Positions 20,034 to 30,816 of a DNA stretch of 32,781 nt are shown piece after piece. The position numbers were made by a program, and so were the translations under genes. The stretch covers positions 1 to 32,781 of the forward strand of contig NZ_MECK01000629.1 in the NCBI RefSeq assembly GCF_014596465.1, read 5' to 3'. The stretch comes from Streptomyces sp. CBMA123. Its GTDB lineage: Bacteria > Actinomycetota > Actinomycetes > Streptomycetales > Streptomycetaceae. Each line of letters starts with the position of its first letter. The first letter of the stretch is position 1. Below the pieces are notes generated by a model, which searched no databases, was not told the DNA's origin, and worked only from the letters and a program-made list of their open reading frames with translations.

Positions 20034-22052
20034 CTAACCCATGCCCAAGGAGCGCCGCAGGAAGTCGAGTTCGTGGTGCAGCAGGTTCTGCACCACGGCC
20101 TCGCCGGTCGGCCGGTGGCCCGCACCGCGCAGCGGGAGGACCTCGTGGGGGCGGCCGGCGGAGAGGAGGGCGTGGGAGAGCCGCAGGGCGTGGGCGGGGT
20201 AGACGTTGTCGTCCGCCAGGCCCTGGATCAGCAGGAGCGGGCGGCGCAGCTTCGGAGCCTCCGTGATCAGGTCGCAGGAGTCGTAGTGCTCGGGGTGCTC
20301 GTCGGGGTGGCCGAGGAAGCGTTCCTGCCAGTGGGTGTCGTAGAGCCGCCAGTCGGTGGGGGCAGCACCGGCCGAGGCGGCGTGGAAGACGTCCGGGCGG
20401 CGCAGCACAGCGAGGGCGGCGAGGAAGCCGCCGTAGGACCAGCCGCGGATGGCGACCCGGTCGAGGTCGAGCAGTCCGGGCCGCAGTCGGGCCACCTCGT
20501 GCAAGCCCTCGATCTGGTCCTCCAGCGCGGGCCCGGCCTTGTCGCCCCAGACGGACTTCTCCCAGCGCGGGCCGCGCCCGGGGGTGCCCCGCCCGTCCAC
20601 CACCAGCACCGCGAAGCCCTGGTCGGCGAACCACTGGGAGACCTGCTCGTGCCAGGCGCCGCCGGTGGTGGCCTTCTGCATGGCCGGCCCGGCGTACGGG
20701 TCGAGCAGCACGGGCAGCGGGCCGTCGGCGGGGCGGTGGCCGGTGGGCAGGAACAGGTTGGCGCGCAGTTCACGGGGGCCGAGGCGGAGCAGCTCGGGGC
20801 GGGCGGTGACGACGGGTGGTTCGGCGTAGGAGGTGAGCGGCCATGACGGCGCGCCCTCGCGCAGCACCGTGGTCCGCCCGTCGGGGGAGCGGGTGGTGAG
20901 CACCAGCGTTCCGCCCCGCGCGACCCCGTCGTGAAGGCCGGGGCCGCTGCTCAACTGCTGGATGCCGCGACCCGGTTCGTAGGTCCACAGGTGGGTCTCG
21001 GTGGGCTCGTCGGAGGCGGTGAACAGCACCTGTTCGCCGTCTGTCCCGAGGACGGCCCGCAGCTGAAGCCCGTCCGGGGTGACGGGCTTGCCGTCGATGG
21101 TCAGCTGCCGGGTGTCGCCGTCGTCGGCGGTGTCGACCAGGGCGCCGCCCGCCGTCCGGGCGGGCAGGCCGGGAAGCAGTTCGATCCAGTGTGGGTCCGT
21201 CCGTTCGGCGAGCACCCGGGTGGTGCCGTCCGGGGCGATCGCCAGGGTGCGGACGGTGCGCTGGTCGCGGCTCTGCACGGCGGCGTACGGGCCGTGGGCG
21301 TCCCAGCCGGCGGCGGTGAGGTACTCGAAGGCGGCGGCGTCCCAGCGGACCTCGGTCCGGCTGCCGTCGAGACCGAGCAGCCGGAGCGAGACGTCGGCGT
21401 TGGCGGTGCCGGCCAGCGGGTAGCGGATGGTGCGCGGGGGCTGCTGCGGGTCGGTGGGGTCGGCGAGGAACAGCCGGGTGACCGCGCGGTCGTCGACCCG
21501 GGCGACGAGCAGCGCGGTGCCGTCGGGGGACCACCAGTGGCCGCGGGTGCGGTACATCTCCTCGGCGGCGACGTACTCGGCGAGGCCGTACGAGACGTCA
21601 CAGGACTCGGGTTCGGCGAGGGCGCGGTCGTTGCCGCCGTCGGCGTCGACGACCCGTAGGGCGCCGTCGCTGACGTAGGCGATCCGGCGGCCGGTCGGGT
21701 CGGGCCGGGCCTCCTGGGGCGCGCCGGTGGTGGTGACCGGGCGCACCGATCCCGCGGCGGTGTCGGCGAGCCAGAGCGTGCCGTCCAGGGTGAAGGCGGC
21801 CAGCCGCCCGGTGTCGTCGGTGGCGTAGCAGGCGATGCCGGTGGTGGAGCCCAGCGCGGCCGGGTCGGCGACCAGCCGCTCCGCGCCGGTCGCGGTGTCC
21901 AGGGCCCAGAGGCGGGTGACCGGGTCGGTGCCGGTGCGGCCGCGCAGGAACAGCACGGTGGCGCCGTCGGCGGAGGGCTGCGGCTGGGCGGGGGCGCCCA
22001 GGGTGAACCGTCGGGTACGGGCCAGCTGACGGGGCAGGGAGTCGGTCGTCAT
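20034..22052 (-). CDS. S9 family serine peptidase, dipeptidyl-peptidase IV type
   Basis: A 672-residue cytoplasmic-looking peptidase (no signal peptide). The N-terminal two thirds are the beta-propeller domain; it holds EYVAAEEMYRTRGHWWSPDG, whose Glu-Glu pair anchors the substrate N-terminus in DPP-IV enzymes. The C-terminal alpha/beta-hydrolase has the nucleophile in GWSYGGF (Ser about 539), the Asp in LADDNV (about 614-615) and the His in GAGHRP (about 646). It would remove dipeptides from the N-termini of peptides. The ATG at 22050-22052 is chosen because TATGGT lies 6 nt upstream (leaderless). It is next to a peptide transporter, suggesting a role in peptide use. Confidence 0.93.
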   Translation of the reverse strand: MTTDSLPRQLARTRRFTLGAPAQPQPSADGATVLFLRGRTGTDPVTRLWALDTATGAERLVADPAALGSTTGIACYATDDTGRLAAFTLDGTLWLADTAAGSVRPVTTTGAPQEARPDPTGRRIAYVSDGALRVVDADGGNDRALAEPESCDVSYGLAEYVAAEEMYRTRGHWWSPDGTALLVARVDDRAVTRLFLADPTDPQQPPRTIRYPLAGTANADVSLRLLGLDGSRTEVRWDAAAFEYLTAAGWDAHGPYAAVQSRDQRTVRTLAIAPDGTTRVLAERTDPHWIELLPGLPARTAGGALVDTADDGDTRQLTIDGKPVTPDGLQLRAVLGTDGEQVLFTASDEPTETHLWTYEPGRGIQQLSSGPGLHDGVARGGTLVLTTRSPDGRTTVLREGAPSWPLTSYAEPPVVTARPELLRLGPRELRANLFLPTGHRPADGPLPVLLDPYAGPAMQKATTGGAWHEQVSQWFADQGFAVLVVDGRGTPGRGPRWEKSVWGDKAGPALEDQIEGLHEVARLRPGLLDLDRVAIRGWSYGGFLAALAVLRRPDVFHAASAGAAPTDWRLYDTHWQERFLGHPDEHPEHYDSCDLITEAPKLRRPLLLIQGLADDNVYPAHALRLSHALLSAGRPHEVLPLRGAGHRPTGEAVVQNLLHHELDFLRRSLGMG

Positions 22053-22083
22053 GCCGGGACCATAGGCAGACCCGGCCCGGGTC
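22053..22083 (-). promoter_or_regulatory. Leaderless promoter and palindrome before the S9 peptidase
   Basis: On the minus strand TATGGT (22059-22064) ends 6 nt before the ATG. Immediately upstream, GACCCGG-C-CCGGGTC at 22069-22083 (plus-strand reading) is an exact 7-bp-arm palindrome in the -10/-35 spacer, where a repressor could sit. Confidence 0.5.
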
Positions 22084-22120
22084 CGTCGAGGGAAATTCGT
22101 CGCCGAGGGGCATTCGCCCC

Positions 22121-22214
22121 CGAGGGAAGCACACCGCCGAGGGAAGCACACCGCCGTCGAGAGACGCCGAGGAGGACGGAGGAGGACGGCCGAGGAAACG
22201 GCCGAGGAAAACGG
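22121..22214. repeat. Three consecutive short tandem duplications
   Basis: CGAGGGAAGCACACCGC occurs twice (22121-22137, 22138-22154). GGAGGACGG plus one base occurs twice (22171-22180, 22181-22190). CCGAGGAAACGG and CCGAGGAAAACGG follow each other (22190-22201, 22202-22214). All share a GAGG core and lie in the gap between the peptidase promoter and the transporter terminator. Confidence 0.85.
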
Positions 22215-22216
22215 CC

Positions 22217-22253
22217 GGGGCCGCCGTGGATCTCAGGAATCCACGGCGGCCCC
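22217..22253 (-). terminator. Terminator of the POT transporter gene
   Basis: GGGGCCGCCGTGGA (22217-22230) pairs exactly with TCCACGGCGGCCCC (22240-22253), a 14-bp stem with a 9-nt loop, 20 bp past the transporter stop on the minus strand. Confidence 0.85.
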
Positions 22254-22272
22254 GGAGCGGGCGGGACGGACG

Positions 22273-23781
<1,509 letters not shown>

Positions 23782-24109
23782 GAGTAGTGGTTCCTTGCCT
23801 GATCGCGTCCGCCTAGGGGGGTGGCGGCGGACGAACTTGAACCACTCTACGTGGCGATATTTGGCGTTATCAGATGACAAAAGCCACGAATCAGGTATGG
23901 GAATGGCAAAGTTCGGGGCAGATCTTCCCGGCCTATCCATGGTAGTCAGGCATCTCTTCCTTAGGTTTCAAGATCCAAGGGGAGATTCTTCGCCGAACGA
24001 CCGGCAGGCGACGCCCCGTTGACCCCGAACGGACCCTTGTATAACGATCACGCTCTGTGAACTACCTCACAGGGCGTACGGGCATACCCGAGCCGACTAC
24101 CATCACCAC
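23782..24109. promoter_or_regulatory. Divergent control region of the POT transporter and response regulator
   Basis: A 328-bp gap. For the transporter (minus strand): TAGAGT at 23844-23849 is a likely -10 box, and the leader holds an inverted repeat CGTCCGCC (23806-23813) / GGCGGACG (23826-23833). For the response regulator (plus strand): TTGACC (24019-24024) and TATAAC (24040-24045) form a 15-bp-spaced promoter, and TACCAT (24098-24103) ends 6 nt before the ATG, giving a possible second, leaderless start. Between them CTGTGA (24055-24060) and TCACAG (24067-24072) are an exact inverted repeat, a candidate autoregulatory site. The middle, about 23870-24000, shows nothing recognisable. Confidence 0.55.
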
Positions 24110-24770
<661 letters not shown>

Positions 24771-24784
<14 letters not shown>

Positions 24785-24822
24785 CCCCGTACGGAGTCGA
24801 GAAGAATCAGCCCCGTACGGAG
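24771..24822 (+). repeat. 26-bp tandem duplication across the response regulator stop codon
   Basis: Two adjacent 26-bp copies (24771-24796 and 24797-24822) are identical except at one base: TTAG in the first, where TAG is the stop codon, and TCAG in the second. Each contains GAGAAGAAT and AGCCCCGTACGGAG. The second copy lies in the gap before the kinase gene. Confidence 0.95.
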
Positions 24823-24873
24823 ATCGTGGCCGGGCGGCGGCCGATGAAGCGGAACACCTCGGGGAGCAGCAGC

Positions 24874-26121
24874 GTGAAACGCCGGATGATCAACTCGCTG
24901 CTGGTCGTCGTCCTGGTGGTCGTCGTGGTGTTCTGCGTGCCGCTCGCCCTGGTCGAGAAGCGCACCATCGCCAACTCGGCCCAGGACCGGGTGGACGCGA
25001 CCGCCGTCCGGGTGCTCGCCCTGGTCGAGAGCCGGCTCACCGCCGGTGAGTCGGTCAAGGAGGGGCGCGTCTTCGAGAGCCAGGTCACCGAGGGCAGCTA
25101 CGTCGAGGTGCAGATCCCCGGCCAGCAGGTGCTCTCGGCCGGCGACCGGCCGGCCGGGAACCACCTGCTGCGGGCCGTCGAGCGCGGGAACAGCGGCGAG
25201 ATCGTCACCGTCGAGCAGTCCCGCGAGGACGTCGACCACGAGATCGCCAACAACCTGCTGCTGCTCGGCGTGGTCGCCCTGCTGGCCGTCCAGGCCGCCG
25301 TGGCGCTCGCCGTCTGGCAGGCCAAACGGCTCGCCCGGCCGCTCACCGACCTCGCCGAGACCGCCGAACGGCTCGGCTCCGGCGACCCGCGCCCGCGCGA
25401 CCGCCGCTACGGGGTGCCCGAACTGGACCGGATCGCCGAGGTGCTGGACACCAGCGCCGAGCGGATCGCCCGGATGCTCACCGCCGAACGCCGGCTCGCC
25501 GCCGACGCCTCCCACCAGCTGCGCACCCCGCTCACCGCGCTGTCGATGCGACTGGAGGAGATCACCGCCCTCGCCGAGGAGCCGGAGACCGTCAAGGAGG
25601 AGGCGACCATCGCCCTCCAGCAGGTCGAGCGGCTCACCGACGTCGTCCAGCGGCTGCTCACCACCCAGCGCGACCCGCGCAGCCCCACCGCCGTCGCCTT
25701 CGACCTCGACGAGGTGATCAAGCAGCAGGTGGAGGAGTGGGGCCCGACGCTGCGCGAACGGGGCCGGGTGCTGTCCCTGGAGGGCCTGCACGGGGTCACC
25801 GCGGTCGGCACCCCGGGGACGGTGGCCCAGGTGCTCGCCACCCTGATCGAGAACTCACTGATGCACGGCGCCGGGACGATCACCCTTCGGGTGCGGCCCT
25901 CCGGCACCTCGGTGGTGGTCGAGGTACAGGACCAGGGCGCCGGCGTGCCCGCGGACCTCGGCAACCGGGTGTTCGAGCGGGCGGTCAGCGGCCGCAACTC
26001 CACCGGCATCGGCCTGGCCGTCGCCCGCGACCTCGCGGAGGCGGACGGCGGGCGGCTGGAACTGCTCTCGCTGAAGCCCGCGGTGTTCGCGCTCTTCCTC
26101 GGCCGCAGCCACGACGACTAG
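24874..26121 (+). CDS. Sensor histidine kinase
   Basis: A 415-residue membrane kinase, partner of the response regulator upstream. Membrane segments at about 8-26 and 127-148 flank a sensor domain of about 100 residues outside the cell. Then a HAMP-like linker (LARPLTDLAETAERLGSG), the H box DASHQLRTPL with the phosphorylated His214, the N box TLIENSLMHG, and G boxes VEVQDQGAGVP and STGIGLAVARDL. Start chosen: the GTG at 24874, with GGGGAG 7 nt upstream and the first helix directly after; an ATG at 24844 and GTG at 24826 are in frame but less well supported. Confidence 0.94.
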   Translation: MKRRMINSLLVVVLVVVVVFCVPLALVEKRTIANSAQDRVDATAVRVLALVESRLTAGESVKEGRVFESQVTEGSYVEVQIPGQQVLSAGDRPAGNHLLRAVERGNSGEIVTVEQSREDVDHEIANNLLLLGVVALLAVQAAVALAVWQAKRLARPLTDLAETAERLGSGDPRPRDRRYGVPELDRIAEVLDTSAERIARMLTAERRLAADASHQLRTPLTALSMRLEEITALAEEPETVKEEATIALQQVERLTDVVQRLLTTQRDPRSPTAVAFDLDEVIKQQVEEWGPTLRERGRVLSLEGLHGVTAVGTPGTVAQVLATLIENSLMHGAGTITLRVRPSGTSVVVEVQDQGAGVPADLGNRVFERAVSGRNSTGIGLAVARDLAEADGGRLELLSLKPAVFALFLGRSHDD

Positions 26122-26130
26122 CCCGTCACG

Positions 26131-26160
26131 GGCCCGGCCGAGGCGCTGGTTCACCGGGCC
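26131..26160. terminator. Weak hairpin between convergent kinase and ABM-like genes
   Basis: GGCCCGG (26131-26137) pairs with CCGGGCC (26154-26160), a 7-bp stem with a 16-nt loop. The right arm overlaps the last codons of the minus-strand gene, so this is a modest candidate. Confidence 0.4.
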
Positions 26161-26459
26161 TCGTCGAGTCGGAAGTCGCGGATCACGTCGAGGTCGGTGA
26201 AGGTGGGCGGCGCCTCGCAGAGGGCCACCATCTCGCGGAAGATCCGGTCCGTCTCGGGCAGCTGGGAGTTCCGCATCGCCTCCTCGTAGGAGGGGAACTC
26301 CACGATCTCCACCACGTGGCGGGCGTCCGAGCGGTCGGTGCCGACCACCGCGTGCGAGGCGGTCCGCTTGCCCTTGGTGGCCTCGACCCAGGTGTCCATG
26401 AGCCGGTTGAGGTCGTCGAGCCTGTCGGTCTTGCAGTCGATGATCTGGACGAACGCCAT
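26151..26459 (-). CDS. Small dimeric alpha/beta-barrel (ABM-like) protein
   Basis: A 102-residue protein starting MAFVQIIDCKTDRLDDLNRL. The pattern of a first strand, a helix (LMDTWVEATKGKRTA), then ARHVVEIVEFPSYEEAMRNS, and a final FRDFRL-type strand is that of ferredoxin-like dimeric barrels such as antibiotic biosynthesis monooxygenase (ABM) proteins. Such small proteins can be monooxygenases, cyclases or have unknown roles; no catalytic residue can be named here. Perfect AGGAGG ribosome site 6 nt before the ATG at 26457-26459. The upstream part of the open frame is Pro/Arg-rich and not coding. Confidence 0.82.
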   Translation of the reverse strand: MAFVQIIDCKTDRLDDLNRLMDTWVEATKGKRTASHAVVGTDRSDARHVVEIVEFPSYEEAMRNSQLPETDRIFREMVALCEAPPTFTDLDVIRDFRLDEAR

Positions 26460-26534
26460 GGCGAGCCTCCTGGGACCCCCTGGGCCTCGATCGTCCGCCG
26501 GCCGTGCTCGCCCTCCGTCACCACTGTCCTCTCG

Positions 26535-26587
26535 CGGAGGCGGGCCGGGCAACCGGAGGCGGGCCGGGCAGCCGGAGGCGGGCGCCG
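26535..26587. repeat. 19-bp minisatellite, about 2.7 copies
   Basis: CGGAGGCGGGCCGGGCAAC (26535-26553) is followed by the same unit ending AGC (26554-26572) and a partial third copy CGGAGGCGGGC (from 26573). It lies in the gap between the GtrA gene and the ABM-like gene, both on the minus strand. Confidence 0.85.
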
Positions 26588-26595
26588 CTCGGCCG

Positions 26596-27153
26596 CTACT
26601 CGGCCTTGGCGAAGCGGATCTGCTCGGCGGCCAGCATCAGCTCGGCCTGGGCGGCGAGCTCCTGGCCGCTGGCGGCGACGACCGCCGGTGCGGCCGGCTC
26701 GGGCTCCGGCAGGGCCTTGAAGACCCAGGTGCGGTACGAGATGAAGCGGAACACGGTGGCGATGGCGAGGCCGACCACCTTGGCACCGATCTGCTCGTAG
26801 CTGGTGTCCAGGCCGAGCACGTACCGGGAGAAGCCGAGCACGCCGGTCTCGATCAGCATGCCGATGCCGCTGAACACCAGGAACAGGGTGATCTCCCGCC
26901 TGCGGGAGGCGGCGTCGCGGTCCCGGTACAGCCAGTAGCGGTAGCCGAGGTAGTTGGTGGCGATCGCGATCACCGTGGCGACGACGTTGGACCGCAGTGA
27001 GGCCAGGCCCATCCCGTTGATGCAGACCCAGAACACGGCGAAGTTGACCACCACGCCGCTCAGGCCGACGATGCCGAACTTCACGACTTCGCCGGAAAAC
27101 CCGCTCGACACCTTCTGGAGGAGCGAGGGGTTCGAAGCTGCGGTCGTCGCCAT
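26596..27153 (-). CDS. GtrA family membrane protein
   Basis: A 185-residue protein with the GtrA pattern: KFGIVGLSGVVVNFAVFW at about 21-38, then a second helix, TNYLGYRYWLYR at about 67-78, a third helix and VGLAIATVFRFISYRTWVF at about 131-149. Four membrane helices are expected. Relatives are thought to flip lipid-linked sugars or take part in cell-surface polysaccharide synthesis. The last 35 residues are an Ala/Glu-rich, probably cytoplasmic tail. The ATG at 27151-27153 has GGAGG 9 nt upstream. Divergent from purK. Confidence 0.92.
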   Translation of the reverse strand: MATTAASNPSLLQKVSSGFSGEVVKFGIVGLSGVVVNFAVFWVCINGMGLASLRSNVVATVIAIATNYLGYRYWLYRDRDAASRRREITLFLVFSGIGMLIETGVLGFSRYVLGLDTSYEQIGAKVVGLAIATVFRFISYRTWVFKALPEPEPAAPAVVAASGQELAAQAELMLAAEQIRFAKAE

Positions 27154-27313
27154 ACCGGGTGGCCTCCATGTACCTACGGGAAAAGGGTGTCCCACTGGGC
27201 CGGGGGCACCCCTTGGGCCCTGCGTGCACGCACATGATCCGACCGCGCGGACGAGGACCTAGCCGTCCAGGCTACCCGCTTCCATCGAACGGGTCAGCCG
27301 TCCGTGCGCGGGT

Positions 27314-27390
27314 TTGACATCTACGCGCGTCCACTACTCACCGCCCCACCGCGGCGCCACGGCCCCCACCGGCCCGGATATCCTGGCGGG
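27314..27390 (+). promoter_or_regulatory. purK promoter candidates
   Basis: TTGACA at 27314-27319 is a perfect -35 box; TACTCA (27335-27340) at 15 bp is the nearest -10. A separate TATCCT (27379-27384) ends 6 nt before the GTG start, as for leaderless mRNAs. Either or both may be used. The rest of the gap 27154-27313 shows nothing else. Confidence 0.5.
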
Positions 27391-28548
27391 GTGACTTCCC
27401 CGGGCAATGTGAATTTTCCAGTGGTGGGCATGATCGGTGGCGGGCAGCTGGCCCGCATGGCACACCAGGCGGGCATCCCGCTCGGGGTCAGGTTCAAGCT
27501 CCTCGCCGACACCCCCCAGGACTCCGCCGCACAGGTGGTCTCCGACGTCGTCCTCGGTGACTACCGGGACCTCGACACCCTGCGCCGCTTCGCGGCCGGC
27601 TGCGACGTGATCACCTTCGACCACGAGCACGTCCCCACCGAGCACCTGCGGGCCCTGGAGGCCGACGGCATCGCCGTCCGCCCCGGCCCGGAGGCGCTGG
27701 TCAACGCCCAGGACAAGGGCGTGATGCGGGCCAGGCTCGACTCCATCGGGGTGCCCTGCCCCCGGCACCGGATCGTCGCCGACCCGGCCGACGTCACCGC
27801 CTTCGCCGGCGAGGGCGAGGGGTACCCGGTCGTGCTGAAGACCGTCCGCGGCGGCTACGACGGCAAGGGCGTCTGGGTCGTCGGCGACGAGCAGGAGGCC
27901 CAGGCCCCGTTCCTGGCCGGCGTCCCGGTGCTGGCCGAGGAGAAGGTCGACTTCGTCCGCGAGCTGGCCGCCAACGTGGTCCGCTCGCCCAGCGGCCAGG
28001 CCGTCGCCTACCCGGTGGTCGAGAGCGTCCAGGAGAACGGCGTCTGCGCCGAGGTCACCGCCCCCGCGCCCGACCTCGACCCGGCCCTCTCCGACGAGGC
28101 CCAGCAGCTCGCCCTGCGGATCGCGGGCGACCTCGGCATCGTCGGCCACCTCGCCGTCGAGCTGTTCCAGACCCGGGACGGCCGGATCCTCGTCAACGAA
28201 CTGGCCATGCGCCCGCACAACTCCGGGCACTGGACCCAGGACGGCGCGGTCACCTCGCAGTTCGAGAACCACCTGCGGGCCGTCCTCGACCTCCCGCTCG
28301 GCGACCCCCGGCCGCGCGCCAAGTGGACCGTCATGGTCAACGTCCTCGGCGGCGACTACCCGGACATGTACCACGCTTTCCTGCACTGCATGGCCCGCGA
28401 CCCCGGGCTGCGGATCCACATGTACGGGAAGGACGTGAAGCCCGGCCGCAAGGTCGGCCACGTCAACGTCTTCGGGGACGACCTCGACGACGTCCGCGAG
28501 CGCGCCCGCCACGCGGCCGCCTACCTGCGAGGAACGATCACCGAATGA
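27391..28548 (+). CDS. purK: N5-carboxyaminoimidazole ribonucleotide synthetase
   Basis: ATP-dependent carboxylation of AIR to N5-CAIR in purine synthesis. The 385-residue protein starts with the VVGMIGGGQLARM nucleotide-fold and has the ATP-grasp parts YPVVLKTVRGGYDGKGVW, VLAEEKVDFVRELA, and EVTAPAPDL, then LVNELAMRPHNSGHWTQDG, which holds the metal and substrate-binding residues. The GTG at 27391 fits the family N-terminus; the frame is open further upstream but lacks support. Its stop overlaps the purE start (ATGA, 28545-28548), so the two are translationally coupled. Confidence 0.97.
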   Translation: MTSPGNVNFPVVGMIGGGQLARMAHQAGIPLGVRFKLLADTPQDSAAQVVSDVVLGDYRDLDTLRRFAAGCDVITFDHEHVPTEHLRALEADGIAVRPGPEALVNAQDKGVMRARLDSIGVPCPRHRIVADPADVTAFAGEGEGYPVVLKTVRGGYDGKGVWVVGDEQEAQAPFLAGVPVLAEEKVDFVRELAANVVRSPSGQAVAYPVVESVQENGVCAEVTAPAPDLDPALSDEAQQLALRIAGDLGIVGHLAVELFQTRDGRILVNELAMRPHNSGHWTQDGAVTSQFENHLRAVLDLPLGDPRPRAKWTVMVNVLGGDYPDMYHAFLHCMARDPGLRIHMYGKDVKPGRKVGHVNVFGDDLDDVRERARHAAAYLRGTITE

Positions 28549-29069
28549 CCACCCCTGTCGTTGGCATCGTGATGGGCTCGGACTCCGACTGGCCGGTCAT
28601 GGAGGCCGCCGCCCAGGCCCTGGACGAGTTCGAGATCCGCTACGAGGTGGACGTCGTCTCCGCCCACCGGATGCCCCGCGAGATGGTCGCGTACGGCGAG
28701 AACGCCCACCGGCGCGGACTGAAGGCGATCATCGCCGGCGCCGGCGGCGCCGCCCACCTGCCGGGCATGCTCGCCTCCGTCACCCCGCTGCCGGTCATCG
28801 GCGTGCCGGTGCCGCTGCGCTACCTGGACGGCATGGACAGCCTGCTGTCGATCGTCCAGATGCCGGCCGGCGTGCCGGTGGCCACCGTCTCGGTGGCCGG
28901 CGCGCGCAACGCGGGCCTGCTCGCGGTGCGGATGCTCGCCGCCTTCGACCCGGAACTCACCGAAAAGATGGCCGAGTTCCAGGCCGAGCTGAACAACCAG
29001 GCCACCGAGAAGGGCAAGAAGCTCCGGGCCAAGGTGGCCGGCTCCTCCTCCTTCGGCTTCGGCAAGTAA
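28545..29069 (+). CDS. purE: N5-carboxyaminoimidazole ribonucleotide mutase
   Basis: Moves the carboxylate of N5-CAIR to give CAIR, the step after PurK. The 174-residue protein shows the class I pattern: GIVMGSDSDWPVM at about 7-19, VVSAHRMPREM with the catalytic His near residue 41, IIAGAGGAAHLPGM at about 66-79, and VPVPLRYLDGMDSLLSIVQM. The C-terminal tail is charged with a Ser-rich end. GAGGAA lies before the ATG at 28545, inside the purK end. Confidence 0.97.
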   Translation: MTTPVVGIVMGSDSDWPVMEAAAQALDEFEIRYEVDVVSAHRMPREMVAYGENAHRRGLKAIIAGAGGAAHLPGMLASVTPLPVIGVPVPLRYLDGMDSLLSIVQMPAGVPVATVSVAGARNAGLLAVRMLAAFDPELTEKMAEFQAELNNQATEKGKKLRAKVAGSSSFGFGK

Positions 29070-29107
29070 GGCCCCGGCGGCGCGGACGGCCCCCGGCGGG
29101 GGTGGGG

Positions 29108-29120
29108 TAGAACAGCCCGT
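29108..29120 (+). promoter_or_regulatory. Leaderless -10 box of the dipeptidase gene
   Basis: TAGAAC at 29108-29113 ends 7 nt before the ATG at 29121, and there is no ribosome site. The upstream gap 29070-29107 is GC-rich without a clear -35 box. Confidence 0.45.
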
Positions 29121-30326
29121 ATGACTTCTCAGACGGACTCCCCCACCCCGCTGGACCGCGCCCGGGCCCTGCTGCGCACCGCCCCCGTGGTGGACGGTCA
29201 CAACGACCTCCCCTGGGCGATGCGCGAGCAGGCCGGGTACGACCTCGGCGCGCTCGACCTCGCCGCCGACCAGAGCGACCGCCTGCACACCGACCTCGCC
29301 CGCCTCGCGGAGGGCGGGGTCGGCGCGCAGTTCTGGTCCGTCTACGTGCCCGCCTCACTGGCCGGCGACCACGCCGTGAGCGCCACCCTGGAGCAGGTCG
29401 ACTTCGTCCACGCCCTGGTCGAGCGCTACCCGGACCGGCTGCGCCTGGCCCGTACCGCCGCCGACATGGAGGCCGCCCGCACCGAGGGCCGGATCGCCTC
29501 GCTGATGGGCGCCGAGGGCGGCCACTCGATCGACTGCTCGCTGGCCACCCTGCGCGCCCTGTACGAGCTGGGCGTGCGCTACCTGACGCTCACCCACAAC
29601 GACAACGTGCCGTGGGCCGACTCCGCGACCGACAAGCCGGTGGCCGGCGGGCTGAGCCGGTTCGGCGAGGAGGTCGTCCGGGAGATGAACCGGCTCGGCA
29701 TGCTGGTCGACCTCTCGCACGTCTCCGCCGACACCATGCGGGACGCCCTGCGGGTCACCGAGGCGCCCGTCGTCTTCTCGCACTCCTCCGCGCGCACGGT
29801 CTGCGACCACCCGCGCAACATCCCGGACGACGTGCTCGCCCAGCTGCCCGCCAACGGGGGGGTGGCGATGGCGACCTTCGTCCCCAAGTTCATCCTGCCC
29901 GCCGCCATCGAGTGGACCCTGGCCGCCGACGCGAACATGCGTGCCCACGGCTTCCACCCGCTGGACACCACCCCGCCCGCGATGGAGCGCCAGCGCGCCT
30001 TCGAGGCCGCCCACCCGCGCCCGATCGCCACCCCGGCCACCGTCGCCGACCACCTCGACCACATGCGCGAGGTCGCGGGCATCGACCACATCGGCATCGG
30101 CGGCGACTTCGACGGCACCGCCTTCCTGCCGGACGGCCTCGACTCGGTGGCCGGCTACCCCAACCTGGTCGCCGAACTCCTCGGCCGCCACTGGTCGGAG
30201 GCCGACCTCGCCAAGCTCACCTGGCACAACGCCGTCCGCGTCCTGCGCGACGCCGAGTCGGTCGCCGCCACCCTGCGGGCCACCCGCCGGCCGTCCATCG
30301 CGACCATCGCCCAACTGGACGGCTGA
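29121..30326 (+). CDS. Membrane dipeptidase (peptidase M19)
   Basis: A 401-residue binuclear zinc dipeptidase of the renal dipeptidase family; no signal peptide, so probably cytoplasmic in spite of the family name. Zinc ligands are visible: VDGHNDLPWAM (His27, Asp29), MGAEGGHSID (bridging Glu near 131), LVDLSHVSADTM and VFSHSSAR (two His in the middle), and the catalytic-site Asp in IGGDFDG. It splits a wide range of dipeptides. The ATG at 29121 follows a leaderless-type TAGAAC box. It fits the peptide-use theme of the S9 peptidase and POT transporter nearby. Confidence 0.95.
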   Translation: MTSQTDSPTPLDRARALLRTAPVVDGHNDLPWAMREQAGYDLGALDLAADQSDRLHTDLARLAEGGVGAQFWSVYVPASLAGDHAVSATLEQVDFVHALVERYPDRLRLARTAADMEAARTEGRIASLMGAEGGHSIDCSLATLRALYELGVRYLTLTHNDNVPWADSATDKPVAGGLSRFGEEVVREMNRLGMLVDLSHVSADTMRDALRVTEAPVVFSHSSARTVCDHPRNIPDDVLAQLPANGGVAMATFVPKFILPAAIEWTLAADANMRAHGFHPLDTTPPAMERQRAFEAAHPRPIATPATVADHLDHMREVAGIDHIGIGGDFDGTAFLPDGLDSVAGYPNLVAELLGRHWSEADLAKLTWHNAVRVLRDAESVAATLRATRRPSIATIAQLDG

Positions 30327-30335
30327 CCTCAGGCC

Positions 30336-30749
30336 TCAGCCGAGCCGCGGGATCTCGATGGCCGGGCACTTGTCCATCACCATCGGGACCCCGGCGGCCC
30401 GGGTCCGCCCGTACGCGGCCTCGTCGACGACCCCGAGCTGGAACCAGACGGCCTTCGCCCCGACCGCCACCGCCTGGTCCGCGACCTCCCCGGCCAGCGC
30501 GCTGTTCACGAACACGTCCACCACGTCGACCGCGAACGGGATGTCGGCCAGCGAGGCGTAGCCGGGCTCGCCGAGGACCGTCTCGGCCTTCGGGTGCACC
30601 GGCACGATCCGCTTGCCGTAGCGCTGGAGGACCTGGGCCACGCCGTAGGCGGCCCGGGCGGTGTTGTTGGACAGTCCGACCACTGCCCAGGTGTCGCCGC
30701 TGCCGGTGAGGATGGAGCGGACCGTTGCTTCGTCGCCGTAGTTCGTCAT
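30336..30749 (-). CDS. CoA-binding domain protein (YccU-like)
   Basis: A 137-residue single-domain Rossmann-fold protein. WAVVGLSNNTARAAYGVAQV at about 21-40 is the nucleotide-binding turn; then KRIVPVHPKAETVLGEP, FAVDVVDVFVNSALAGEVAD, and AVWFQLGVVDEAAYGRTRAA. The end MVMDKCPAIEIPRL is typical. Related proteins bind CoA; no reaction is known. It ends 10 bp from the convergent dipeptidase gene. No clear ribosome site precedes the ATG at 30747-30749. Confidence 0.92.
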   Translation of the reverse strand: MTNYGDEATVRSILTGSGDTWAVVGLSNNTARAAYGVAQVLQRYGKRIVPVHPKAETVLGEPGYASLADIPFAVDVVDVFVNSALAGEVADQAVAVGAKAVWFQLGVVDEAAYGRTRAAGVPMVMDKCPAIEIPRLG

Positions 30750-30816
30750 GCCGGTGCCAACGACGGTCGCGGGTCCGGGATTCCGGGGCGGTGCAGGTGC
30801 CGGTTCAGGTGGCGGC

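Noticed and set aside
27334..28512. 392-codon open frame opposite purK
   Set aside because: Asp/Gly/Val/His-rich shadow of purK without any motif.
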